Positions 52,143 to 59,940 of a DNA stretch of 64,000 nt are shown in pieces. The stretch's first letter is position 1. Every line of letters begins with the position of its first letter. Position numbers and translations under genes: made by a program. This stretch comes from Deltaproteobacteria bacterium (GTDB taxonomy: Bacteria > Desulfobacterota > Desulfomonilia > UBA1062). The stretch is from the NCBI GenBank assembly GCA_018434685.1, contig JAHDOV010000014.1, positions 62,001 through 126,000 of the forward strand, read 5' to 3'. Below the pieces are notes generated by a model. That model did no database searches. It was not told the DNA's origin and was given only the letters and a program-made list of their open reading frames with translations.

Positions 52143-54314
52143 ATGCACGGATCAGGAGCTGAAATTTCAAGAGAAGTTTTCTGGAACATTCTGGGACCTG
52201 GATTTCCGACGGAACAGGTTCTGCTATACGTGCTTGTTTTCGGCACATTCTTGCTATTTTTTCGAGGGCTTGCAAAAAGCGGTTTCTTTACCCGCTTGAA
52301 GGCTGCAGCCAATGCAAAGGGACCGGAGGTGGACAGGCTCGGTAATCCATGGGACAGGTTCTGGTACATGGTCACCGATGTGTTCGGCCACCGGAAGATC
52401 CTCAGGGAGCCATACCAGGGCATTTTCCATTTCTTCATTTTCTGGGGATTCATTGCACTGCTCATTACCACCGCAATCGTGTTCCTGCAGGCCGATGTAA
52501 TCTATCCCATCTGGCATGTGTGGTTCATGAAGAACGGATTCTATCTGGGACTCTCCCTCTTTGCCGACGTATTCGGAGGTCTTGCCATTGTCGGTATTCT
52601 CATGGCGCTGGCCAGGAGATACGTGATCAAACCCCAATGGCTGGATGAAAAGGGCGAAGACGGGGTCGTTCTCTGGTTCATCCTGGCGATCCTGGTCACG
52701 GGATTCACCGTAGAGGCACTGCGCATTCAGGCGACCGAGGTTGATCCCTCAAGCCCGATGTTTCACTACGTATGGTTCTCCCCGGTGGGCAGATCGATTG
52801 CGTTCCTGTTCTCCGGAATGAGCGATGTCGCGCTCAGGGACACCCATGTGGTCCTGTGGTGGACCCATGTTCTCGGTGCCCTGGCATTCATCATCTTTAT
52901 CGCGTACTCAAAGCTGATTCACATCTTCATGACCCCGGTGAATATCTTCCTGCGGCCCGACGTTCCTCAGCCTCCTCTCAAGGCAATGCCTCCGGAGATG
53001 TTCGAGAACGCCGAGACCTTCGGAATCCACAATGTCGAGGAGTACTCATGGAAGGACATCGTCGACGGCGAGGCGTGCATGCGCTGTGGCCGGTGCGTAG
53101 AGGTCTGCCCGGCATTCAACACCGACAAGCCCCTCAAGCCGAGAGATGTCATCCAGGATATGCGCACCTATGTGGGTGAGAAGGCCAAACTCGCCATCGA
53201 CGCCGATGGCACGTACCACGTCATCCCTGATGAGGAATACACGGGTCCCGGCTTCATCGGCGATACAATCTCAAGGGACACCATCTGGGCATGTACCACC
53301 TGTATGGCGTGCGTAGAGGCCTGCCCTGCCTATATCCTCCAGTTCCCGAAGCTCATCGAGCTCAGGCGCTATATGGTCATGATGGAATCCGACTTCCCGG
53401 CCGAGGTCATGGATGTCTTCAAGGGGATGGAGAACAACTCGAACCCGTGGAGCATCGGTGCCCATGTGAGGGCAGACTGGGCCAAAGGGCTCGATGTACC
53501 GCTCATGTCTGAAAAGGGAGGGGCCGAGTATCTCTTCTATGTCGGCTGCGCCGGTGCTTTCGACGACCTGAACAAGAAGGTGGCTGTCTCGCTTGCAAAG
53601 ATCTTCAAGGCAGCCGGGCTCGATTTCGCCATCCTCGGAACAGAGGAAGGCTGCTGCGGAGATTCGGCCAAGAAGATCGGGAACGAATACGTCTACCAGG
53701 CCCTGGCCATGGCAAACATCGAGACGTTCAACGCATACAATGTCTCCAAGATCATCACCATGTGTCCCCACGGGTACAACACCCTGAAATATGACTACAA
53801 AGAGCTCGGTGGAAACTACAATGTAGTTCACTACACTGAGATCCTCGACAAGCTCATCAAGCAGGGGAAGATCACCTTGAAACAACCCATCGAGGGGCTG
53901 GGCGCCATTACCTACCACGATTCGTGCTACCTGGGCAGGTACAACAAGGTGTACGATGAACCCAGAGACATCATCAAGGCGCTGAACTCAGGCAGTCTCG
54001 TGGAAATGTCCAGCCACCATGCAAAGAGCTTCTGCTGCGGCGCGGGTGGGGGCAGGATGTGGATGGAGGAAGACCTCGGCACCCGCATCAACCAGAAGAG
54101 AACCAGAGAGGTCATGGCCTCGGGTGCCAAGACCGTATGCACCGCATGTCCGTTCTGCTACACCATGCTCTCGGACGGTATCAAGGAACTGGAAATGGAA
54201 GAGAAGCTTCAGGCCATGGATATCGCGGTGCTCGTCGCCAAGGCGGCAGGCCTGGATGGAAAAGGCCAGGAGGCTGATGCCGAGCCGGCCAAGGCGGAGG
54301 CGGATTCGGAATAA
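52143..54314 (+). CDS. Membrane Fe-S oxidoreductase, probable ETF:menaquinone oxidoreductase (EMO-type, CCG domains)
   Basis: Domains in order are an N-terminal NarI/cytochrome-b-like membrane part (about residues 1-270, five to six helices), two 4Fe-4S motifs CMRCGRCVEVCP and CTTCMACVEACP, and two CCG (HdrD-type) domains with EGCCGDSAKKIG and FCCGAGGGRMW. This is the DUF224-type protein regularly encoded beside etfBA in syntrophic and aromatic-degrading anaerobes, where it passes ETF electrons to menaquinone. The start at 52143 follows a G-rich run. A strong terminator ends the operon. Confidence 0.88.
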   Translation: MHGSGAEISREVFWNILGPGFPTEQVLLYVLVFGTFLLFFRGLAKSGFFTRLKAAANAKGPEVDRLGNPWDRFWYMVTDVFGHRKILREPYQGIFHFFIFWGFIALLITTAIVFLQADVIYPIWHVWFMKNGFYLGLSLFADVFGGLAIVGILMALARRYVIKPQWLDEKGEDGVVLWFILAILVTGFTVEALRIQATEVDPSSPMFHYVWFSPVGRSIAFLFSGMSDVALRDTHVVLWWTHVLGALAFIIFIAYSKLIHIFMTPVNIFLRPDVPQPPLKAMPPEMFENAETFGIHNVEEYSWKDIVDGEACMRCGRCVEVCPAFNTDKPLKPRDVIQDMRTYVGEKAKLAIDADGTYHVIPDEEYTGPGFIGDTISRDTIWACTTCMACVEACPAYILQFPKLIELRRYMVMMESDFPAEVMDVFKGMENNSNPWSIGAHVRADWAKGLDVPLMSEKGGAEYLFYVGCAGAFDDLNKKVAVSLAKIFKAAGLDFAILGTEEGCCGDSAKKIGNEYVYQALAMANIETFNAYNVSKIITMCPHGYNTLKYDYKELGGNYNVVHYTEILDKLIKQGKITLKQPIEGLGAITYHDSCYLGRYNKVYDEPRDIIKALNSGSLVEMSSHHAKSFCCGAGGGRMWMEEDLGTRINQKRTREVMASGAKTVCTACPFCYTMLSDGIKELEMEEKLQAMDIAVLVAKAAGLDGKGQEADAEPAKAEADSE

Positions 54315-54355
54315 CCCCCTTTGACCACGTGTAAGATATACCCTGAATCTTTCAC

Positions 54356-54386
54356 AAGAGGAGACGCCAGCCGTCTCCTCTTTTTT
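54356..54386 (+). terminator. Intrinsic terminator of the etf operon
   Basis: AAGAGGAGACG and CGTCTCCTCTT form an 11-pair stem around CCAGC, followed by TTTTTT, 42 bp after the stop of the Fe-S oxidoreductase gene. Confidence 0.93.
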
Positions 54387-54441
54387 CTTGCCAGGAGATC
54401 CTTCGAGAAGATATCATCCTGAACAGGGGAGAGGATAGTCC

Positions 54442-55203
54442 ATGAAAGTAGGCATAATTTTCCTGGATTCATTTCATGACATGGTTGGAGAGCTCTGTGC
54501 CCAGGCCATTGATGCCGACCTGCTCCCGATACGGCGGGAATCATCGCCGGGGCAGTTCTGGGCCGTTGCCGCTTTTCTTAGTGGTGCACGGGGATATGAT
54601 CTCGTTCACACCATCGGGAGCATTGTCCCGCTGTCGTTTGCCCGGTTCATGGAAACCCCCATCCTCGCAACCATCCATCAGGCGCCTTCAGACCACGAGA
54701 TCGATATCTTCCGGTCGGCGCCGCAGAACTGTTTTTTTGTCACAGCAGGGAAACTTGAGGAGATCCCGGGGTTGCATACGGCACCGTGTGCGGATGAAAC
54801 GCAGCAGGATATCGGCAGGTTTTACTACAAGTTATACGAACAGATCATCCGGGCCCACGCACGTGAGGATCACAGGCCATGGGGGTTCTATGAGATTCTC
54901 TCCGATGAGACAGCAGACCACAAGGTGAAACGCATAACGGTCTGGCCGGAGAAACGGCTGAGCCTGCAACAGCATAGACAGCGCAGAGAGCACTGGATCG
55001 TTGTATCCGGACGGGCACGGGTAACCCTCGATCAGGAAGAGATCATCCTGGGACCGTCCGAGACGGTGGATATCCCGCTGGGCGCGGCCCACCGGGTGGA
55101 GAATATCGGAGAGGGTCCCCTCGTGTTCATCGAGGTGCAGCAGGGCGATTATTTTGGTGAGGATGATATCATCCGCCTGCAGGATGATTTCGGAAGAACA
55201 TGA
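54442..55203 (+). CDS. Fusion of a glycosyltransferase-4-like N-terminal segment with a mannose-6-phosphate isomerase type II cupin
   Basis: Residues ~1-115 look like a truncated GT-B N-terminal domain (GYDLVHTIGSIVPLSFARFM, TPILATIHQAPSDHEIDIF) without the donor-binding half. Residues ~140-250 form a type II mannose-6-phosphate isomerase-like cupin: RPWGFYEILSD, KRLSLQQHRQRREHWIVVSG, GAAHRVENIGEGPLVFIEVQ, which includes the metal-binding His residues. The guanylyltransferase part usually fused to this cupin is absent. Catalysis is uncertain. It overlaps the next small gene as ATGA and starts a new unit after the etf terminator. Confidence 0.7.
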   Translation: MKVGIIFLDSFHDMVGELCAQAIDADLLPIRRESSPGQFWAVAAFLSGARGYDLVHTIGSIVPLSFARFMETPILATIHQAPSDHEIDIFRSAPQNCFFVTAGKLEEIPGLHTAPCADETQQDIGRFYYKLYEQIIRAHAREDHRPWGFYEILSDETADHKVKRITVWPEKRLSLQQHRQRREHWIVVSGRARVTLDQEEIILGPSETVDIPLGAAHRVENIGEGPLVFIEVQQGDYFGEDDIIRLQDDFGRT

Positions 55204-55472
55204 TTGCTGAGAAGAAGAGACAGAGACAGCACAAGGAGCTCTTTGCCCTGCTCTATGAGACAGCCTGTAATGCCGGCATCGAGATCATCGAAGACAGGAT
55301 AAACCGCAAGGGTGGGATCTGCAGGCTGGAAAACCGGCTCGTGGTGGTCTATGACGCGAACGCCCCGGTGCAGGAACGCAACAGGCTCATTCTCGACGCA
55401 ATCTCCCAGATGAACCCGGAGTATGTGTATCTGCCGCCCAGGGTCAGGGAGATACTGGAAAAAGGCGAGTAA
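55200..55472 (+). CDS. Conserved-type small protein of unknown function
   Basis: The 90-residue product has a basic N-terminal helix (EKKRQRQHKELFALLYETAC) followed by an alternating beta/alpha region (GGICRLENRLVVVYDANAPV, ERNRLILDAISQMN, YVYLPPRVREIL). No family is recognised. Its ATG overlaps the stop of the cupin-fusion gene by 4 bp, so the two are translationally coupled and probably functionally linked. Confidence 0.7.
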   Translation: MIAEKKRQRQHKELFALLYETACNAGIEIIEDRINRKGGICRLENRLVVVYDANAPVQERNRLILDAISQMNPEYVYLPPRVREILEKGE

Positions 55473-55502
55473 TATCAAAACGGGTAGGAGGGGTGCCGGT
55501 CG

Positions 55503-56840
55503 TTATCTTTTCGCCCTCATGTGCAGGAGCCTGAGCTCCCGCTGGGCATCCACATTGTTCCTGTTGATCTCGAGGGCTTTCATGAAGGCCTCTTCGGCAC
55601 GCCGTGAGCCCTCTTTCTTCAGTACCCAGCCCAGGACGACATAGAGGAAATCCGAGGCCGGGAATTTCTTGGCGCCCTCCCGGATGGCCGATTTGATCTC
55701 GAGGGGGTTTCCCCTGCCGGTGTTCTGCCAGCTGAGATACATGGTATTGACGTATGATTCGACGAATACCCGCTCATTCGGATTCAACTTGACGCAGAGC
55801 TTGAACATATCGAGCGCCCTGCGGTAGTCTTTTTCCCGTAGCGCCTCGGTCGCCTGGCTGTAGATTAGTTCTGCCTGGAGATTGTCATCGATGCCCTTGG
55901 GTTCTTCAGGGGGTTTGCCTTCCCGTATTCTCAGGACAGTCGTATATGCCTTCTGGATTCCCATGAAGATATCCGTGGCGAGCCGTCTCACCTCAGGATC
56001 GTCCGCATAGGAGTAGGTGTCGGGGTGATTTGACTTCACGATCTTGATATATGCCCGTTTCAGGCCGCCGTCCGAGATGGTCCTGTCAACTCCCAGGGTG
56101 TCAAACGGATCCTGATCCTTCATGTTTCTCAATATCTGGCGCAGCTTGTCGATGAGCGCCTTGTGCTTGCTCTCCTCAAAGGAAACGACACCCGTGCAGT
56201 ACAGACAGAGCAGGGCTCGGGGCGGGTCCTGGCCGAGGAGTAGGAGCTCTGATACCTTGTACTGGTCGACATTTTCAATGATCACACCCATATCCTTGGG
56301 CATGTTCTCCACCAGTTTCTTCGGCACTGCATCCGCATAGGGCGATAACGCGTCGATAACGATGGAGAACGGTGTCAGTTCCATCACCGCTTTTCTCACG
56401 AGCGAGGTGAATTCACTCCTGGTTATATCCGGGACCTTGTCGATCTTCTCCTTTGAGACCTTCCGTACAATACCGCTCTCCCACGAGAAGATATCCCCAA
56501 ATCGATCTTCAAACTGCTTTTTGATGGCATGGGTGATCTCTTTTGGTTGAACAATGCCCATCTCGAGCAGGATTATACCCTGCTTTCTCCTCTCGAGCCG
56601 GGACCGCTCGAGGGACCGGGTGTTTTCTTCTTCGGTTATGGTACCCATGCTCACGAGGATATGACCGAGCAGTTCATCGGTCCTGTTGGACTGGATGGCA
56701 CAGAGAACGCCGTCTCGGAAGATGAGGCCTTTTTTCCATTGATGCGTGGATACGAAGATGATGCCCGTAAATCGTGACTCGATCGTATCCTTCATGAGGA
56801 GCGGGAAGGTCATGTCTTCCAGTTTAAAAACATTTTCCAT
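55503..56840 (-). CDS. DUF4388 / J-domain / TPR protein
   Basis: The 445-residue protein has an N-terminal DUF4388 (PatA-type) region in which FTGIIFVSTHQWKKGLIFRD is typical, and a helical middle part. A J-domain (about residues 245-310: DPFDTLGVDRTISDGGLKRA, with the HPD motif in SNHPDTYS) and C-terminal TPR-like helices follow (about 330-440: LIYSQATEALREKDYRRALD, AEEAFMKALEINRNNVDAQR). DUF4388 proteins occur in gliding, signalling and cell-polarity contexts in Desulfobacterota and Myxococcota. The J-domain implies a DnaK partner. The start at 56840 follows GAGGG by 6 bp. Confidence 0.8.
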   Translation of the reverse strand: MENVFKLEDMTFPLLMKDTIESRFTGIIFVSTHQWKKGLIFRDGVLCAIQSNRTDELLGHILVSMGTITEEENTRSLERSRLERRKQGIILLEMGIVQPKEITHAIKKQFEDRFGDIFSWESGIVRKVSKEKIDKVPDITRSEFTSLVRKAVMELTPFSIVIDALSPYADAVPKKLVENMPKDMGVIIENVDQYKVSELLLLGQDPPRALLCLYCTGVVSFEESKHKALIDKLRQILRNMKDQDPFDTLGVDRTISDGGLKRAYIKIVKSNHPDTYSYADDPEVRRLATDIFMGIQKAYTTVLRIREGKPPEEPKGIDDNLQAELIYSQATEALREKDYRRALDMFKLCVKLNPNERVFVESYVNTMYLSWQNTGRGNPLEIKSAIREGAKKFPASDFLYVVLGWVLKKEGSRRAEEAFMKALEINRNNVDAQRELRLLHMRAKR

Positions 56841-57389
56841 AGTAGCCCTCGTTATCGGCAGGTCGGTACACAAATGATAAATATTTATAGATGTTTTCCC
56901 GACCCTGAGCTGGCCTGCGGATCGTGCTTGTGCGAGCAGTCACTCTGTTGTGCCTGTCCACGGCGATACCCGCCTGCTCTCTTCGAGAAAGAGGAGATAC
57001 CCGCAGGTGGCGCATTCTCAAGGCCTTCTTTATCATAAGATAAATCTTCATGGTAGAGAAAGATCACATCCCGGAATGGCCCGTGTCACCAGCAGGGTCT
57101 CGTTGGACACTGTAGGGCACGATACCGGGAAAGCGAAGATTGAACATGAGGAATAACGTACTAGGTCGTGTTCATCGAACTCAATAAGTGTGGACAGTCC
57201 CTTGGGTAAAGGGACATGTTGCCACACCAATAAAACGCCCTGGTAAGACGTTTTGCCGGTGTTTAAACACCTTGTTGCCCCGGTTGTCAACAGGGAAATA
57301 GGAGTCAGCCGCTGATACCTGAAAACGACCACGGCCGATGGCGTATGGAGGTGACCGGGGGCGAGACAGGAGAGGTGAATAATAAAGAA
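56841..57389. other. Intergenic region with several palindromes
   Basis: About 550 bp show no gene with recognisable coding character. It contains hairpins GTCCCTT-GGGTA-AAGGGAC (about 57197-57215) and AAAACG...CGTTTT (about 57232-57254), and the perfect 14-bp palindrome GGTGTTTAAACACC (57258-57271). It borders the rearranged tRNA-Asn locus and may be part of the same inserted material. Confidence 0.45.
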
Positions 57390-57481
57390 TGGCTCCCCGG
57401 GAGGGACATGCCTGTCCGCCGAAGGAGGAAACCCCCAATCTGCTGCGGTTGGCATGTCAGCCGCAGGTTGAATTAACAGCC
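57390..57481 (-). pseudogene. Broken tRNA-Asn copy: 3' half with two insertions
   Basis: On the minus strand, GGCTGTTAA (tRNA-Asn anticodon loop) is followed by a 34-nt insertion containing the hairpin CTGCGG...CCGCAG. TTGGGGGTT (5' T arm), a second ~22-nt insertion (TCCTCCTTCGGCGGACAGGC and 2 nt more), and GTCCCTCCCGGGGAGCCA (3' end, 57407-57390) follow. The last 18 nt are identical to the intact tRNA-Asn 3' end including CCA. No 5' half is attached; instead the GIY-YIG gene runs into it and uses the TAA of GTTAA as its stop. Confidence 0.75.
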
Positions 57482-57733
57482 CCCCAGGGCTTTCTTGATA
57501 TGTTCTCTGCCGGCTCCTGTTTTCAGCAACCTCTCACGCTTCATTGCTTCGGATCTGGTTTCACAGATCTCATGGTATACTAATTTCCAGGGACCTTTGT
57601 TTCTTTTGGTATAAAGGGACAGGGTATTATCCGGATCATTATGTTGGAATACACGCTTCTCGAGGTTGTCTGTCTGACCGATGTATATTTTGCCCGTGGA
57701 TTCCGATCTGAGTACATATACATAATATAGCAT
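57473..57733 (-). CDS. GIY-YIG endonuclease domain protein linked to tRNA-Asn
   Basis: The 86-residue single-domain GIY-YIG nuclease has YYVYVLRSESTGKIYIGQT (GIY and YIG strands), the Arg in NLEKRVFQHN, and a Glu-bearing helix (ETRSEAMKRERLLKT). Size and sequence fit the small UvrC-like stand-alone family. It begins 10 bp after the CCA end of the intact tRNA-Asn, in the same direction and without a ribosome site. Its last codons and stop (GGCTGTTAA) coincide with the anticodon loop of a broken tRNA-Asn. This suggests a tRNA-targeting or homing element; the substrate is unknown. Confidence 0.85.
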   Translation of the reverse strand: MLYYVYVLRSESTGKIYIGQTDNLEKRVFQHNDPDNTLSLYTKRNKGPWKLVYHEICETRSEAMKRERLLKTGAGREHIKKALGGC

Positions 57734-57743
57734 TATAAAAAAT

Positions 57744-57819
57744 TGGCTCCCCGGGAGGGACTTGAACCCCCAACCTAGTGGTTAACAGCCACCCGCTCTG
57801 CCGATTGAGCTACCGAGGA
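57744..57819 (-). tRNA. tRNA-Asn (anticodon GTT)
   Basis: The reverse complement gives acceptor TCCTCGG/CCGGGGA, D arm with TAGCTCAATCGGCAGAGC, anticodon loop CTGTTAA, variable loop, T arm and an encoded CCA, 76 nt in all. It is the only intact copy at this locus. A T-rich stretch (TTTTTT) follows directly before the GIY-YIG start codon. Confidence 0.95.
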
Positions 57820-58137
57820 ACGTGAGGACGTATTTATGATGATTGAGAACGCTTGTCAAGAGTTAATAGCATTGGAGGCATGAACAAGTGCAGCTAATAA
57901 TCAAGGGGTTAGCCCGTGATTATGAGTCATGAATAAAAGGACAGGAATTTGATTTTCTGACATGAGTTCTCTCAGCAGGCTAATAAACCCCCAATCCGCC
58001 GCGGCGGATTAACAGCCACCCGCTCTGCCGATTGAGCTACCGAGGAACGTGAGGACGTATTTATGATGATTGACCGCGCTTGTCAGGAGCTAAAAGGTGG
58101 TGGAGGCAGGGACAAGTGCAGCTGATTATCAACGAAT
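57782..58137. repeat. Direct duplication (offset 227-228 bp) of tRNA-Asn 5' half plus upstream flank
   Basis: 57782-57904 recurs at 58009-58131. The tRNA 5' half and the following 30 bp (through TTTATGATGATTGA) are identical, while the outer ~60 bp are diverged but alignable (GCTTGTCA...GCTAATAATCAA against GCTTGTCA...GCTGATTATCAA). The repeat contains the presumed tRNA promoter region, so both copies may be transcribed. Confidence 0.8.
57985..58046 (-). pseudogene. Broken tRNA-Asn copy: intact 5' half with palindromic insertion
   Basis: On the minus strand the tRNA-Asn sequence runs intact from its 5' end TCCTCGG through the anticodon loop GGCTGTTAA. The 14-nt palindrome TCCGCCGCGGCGGA then replaces CCACTAGG. 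TTGGGGGTT follows, and homology ends inside the T arm. No acceptor 3' strand is present, so this cannot make a normal tRNA. Confidence 0.75.
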
Positions 58138-58206
58138 TAGATTTAGATAAAGTTTCGTCCTGCTCGTGCGGAATGGAACGATCCTTTGCTGGCGGATATG
58201 ATCTTC

Positions 58207-59112
58207 CTAACCCACATAGGTGAGGAACTTCTCGTATTGGGGGAGTTCTCCGGTGAGGACCTCGTGCATCCTGTTTTTGAGCTCGGTGGTGATGGGTCCC
58301 GGGAATTTGAAGACCTTGTCCTCGATATTGCTGATGGGCTGAACCGGATTGAGCGTGCCTGAGAAGAACGCCTCGTCGTACCTTTTCATGTCTTCCGGCA
58401 GGATGCGGGTCTCCTTCTCCGGATAGCCCATCTCCCCGAGGACCTCCATGATGATCCTCCTGGTAATGCCGGGAAGGACGTTTTCCTTGGTCGGGGTATG
58501 CACATTCGACCCGGTTACGAAGAAGATGTTCGAGGTCGGTCCTTCGGCCACATGCCCGGTCGTGTCAAGCATGAGCACCTCGTCGAATCCCTTGCGCCTG
58601 ATCTCTGCCTTGGCCAGAAAGCCGTTGACGTAGTTGCCGACGATCTTGGCATGCACCTCTGCTGTGTCCGGATGGAGTTTCCGGTACTGGGAAATTCCCA
58701 CGGACACCGGTTTGCAGGAACGCTCAGGGTTCAAACCCAGGTGTGCGTAGTCGAGGCAGAAGATCGCCACCGATATATGGTCCGAGGCATTGGTTCCGAG
58801 CTCGATATCCGGATAGTAGGCATAGAATTTTGCCAGGCCGTTCTGTACCGAGTTGAGGCGGGCGCAAGCCATGAGTGCCTGCTTGAGCTGTTCCTTGTCC
58901 AGGGGCAGCGGCATGTAGGTCCGCTCGGCGCTGTAGAAGAACCGGTCCACGTGCTCATCGAGGCAGAAGAAAGCAGGCCCCTTTTTTGCAGGGGTGATGG
59001 CCATGACCTCGAAAATAGCTGAAGCGCGGCTGAAGCTGTGGGAGAGGATGGGTACCTTGGCATCGGTACACTTGATAAAGTCTCCGTCAATCCATGCCAT
59101 AATGGTCTTCAT
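58207..59112 (-). CDS. ilvE: Class IV aminotransferase, branched-chain amino acid aminotransferase-like
   Basis: This 301-residue PLP enzyme has the lysine segment HAKIVGNYVNGFLAKAE, EVLMLDTTGHVAEGPTSNIF and the phosphate-binding LPGITRRIIMEVLGE. It transaminates branched-chain 2-oxo acids with glutamate; D-amino-acid or ADC lyase relatives share the fold, but the motifs favour IlvE. It is monocistronic, in front of the divergent DUF177-rpmF operon. In principle such enzymes can also accept aryl-pyruvates. Confidence 0.88.
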   Translation of the reverse strand: MKTIMAWIDGDFIKCTDAKVPILSHSFSRASAIFEVMAITPAKKGPAFFCLDEHVDRFFYSAERTYMPLPLDKEQLKQALMACARLNSVQNGLAKFYAYYPDIELGTNASDHISVAIFCLDYAHLGLNPERSCKPVSVGISQYRKLHPDTAEVHAKIVGNYVNGFLAKAEIRRKGFDEVLMLDTTGHVAEGPTSNIFFVTGSNVHTPTKENVLPGITRRIIMEVLGEMGYPEKETRILPEDMKRYDEAFFSGTLNPVQPISNIEDKVFKFPGPITTELKNRMHEVLTGELPQYEKFLTYVG

Positions 59113-59192
59113 GCAGACTATCCCTATACGGGTGCTTGGCCTGTGTCAATACTTGACAAACGAACAACTATGAAATAGTAGCATGTGCTATT

Positions 59193-59750
59193 GTGGAGAA
59201 GGTGTCGAAAATTGAAGACATAAAACTGATCCCCGACATGATAGGGGAGGCGGGTTTGGAGAGAGAGGTCTCTGTAGATCCCGATGTGATCGGGGCTATC
59301 TTCAGCAACGAGGATCTCAGGATTTCCAGGCCGTTTTGCCTTCATTACGTTGTGGACAGGGAGAAAGACTCGGAAAAGATCCGCGCCAGGATCGACATCA
59401 AAGGAGAGTTCGAAACCTTCTGCTCGAGGTGCCTGATCCCCATGGTATACAAGGTCGATCTCGAGCTCGTCACCAATTATCTCCCTGCAGAGCCGGAGAT
59501 GTCGGACAACCTCGAGGAGGAACGGATCAGCAGCGAGACGGGATACTACCGGAAGACGATCTCGCTGGGGGAATATATTGTTTCCGAACTGGTGTTATCA
59601 CTGCCGTTGCGGTATATATGTTCTCCGGAGTGTAAAGGGCTTTGTCCGCACTGCGGTGCGAATCTGAATAAAAAAATCTGCACATGTGAAAAGCCGGTTG
59701 ATCCCAGAATGCAGAAACTGGCCGTGCTAAAGGAAAAAATCAGGAGGTAA
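59193..59750 (+). CDS. YceD/DUF177 family protein
   Basis: The 185-residue protein has the DUF177 core (FETFCSRCLIPMVYKVDLEL) and a C-terminal cysteine cluster CSPECKGLCPHCGANLNKKI. In many bacteria, including this window, this gene directly precedes rpmF and is thought to help 23S rRNA maturation or ribosome assembly. The start is uncertain: GTG at 59193 is used here, and GTG at 59202 is also in frame. rpmF begins 7 bp after its stop. Confidence 0.85.
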   Translation: MEKVSKIEDIKLIPDMIGEAGLEREVSVDPDVIGAIFSNEDLRISRPFCLHYVVDREKDSEKIRARIDIKGEFETFCSRCLIPMVYKVDLELVTNYLPAEPEMSDNLEEERISSETGYYRKTISLGEYIVSELVLSLPLRYICSPECKGLCPHCGANLNKKICTCEKPVDPRMQKLAVLKEKIRR

Positions 59751-59757
59751 CAGAAAG

Positions 59758-59940
59758 ATGCCTGTACCGAAGAGAAGACACTCCAGTACCAGGAGAGACA
59801 AGAGAAGGGCTCACGATGCCATCGATGAGCCGGCGGTATCCTATTGTTCCAATTGCCAGGAACCCAAATTGCCCCACAGGATTTGCCCGAAGTGCGGGTA
59901 TTACAAGGGCAGAGAGGTGATCAAAGTCGCCGAATCGTAA
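59758..59940 (+). CDS. rpmF: 50S ribosomal protein L32
   Basis: The 60-residue basic protein begins PVPKRRHSSTRRDKRRAHDA and carries the zinc-ribbon cysteines CSNC and CPKC of the Zn-containing L32 type. It lies between the DUF177 gene and fabD in the usual DUF177-rpmF-fab arrangement. AGGAGG precedes the start by about 10 bp. Confidence 0.98.
   Translation: MPVPKRRHSSTRRDKRRAHDAIDEPAVSYCSNCQEPKLPHRICPKCGYYKGREVIKVAES

Noticed and set aside
57048-57455. Open frames of 85-135 codons around the broken tRNA-Asn copy on the minus strand
   Set aside because: They read through palindromes and tRNA remnants and have no family resemblance or ribosome sites.
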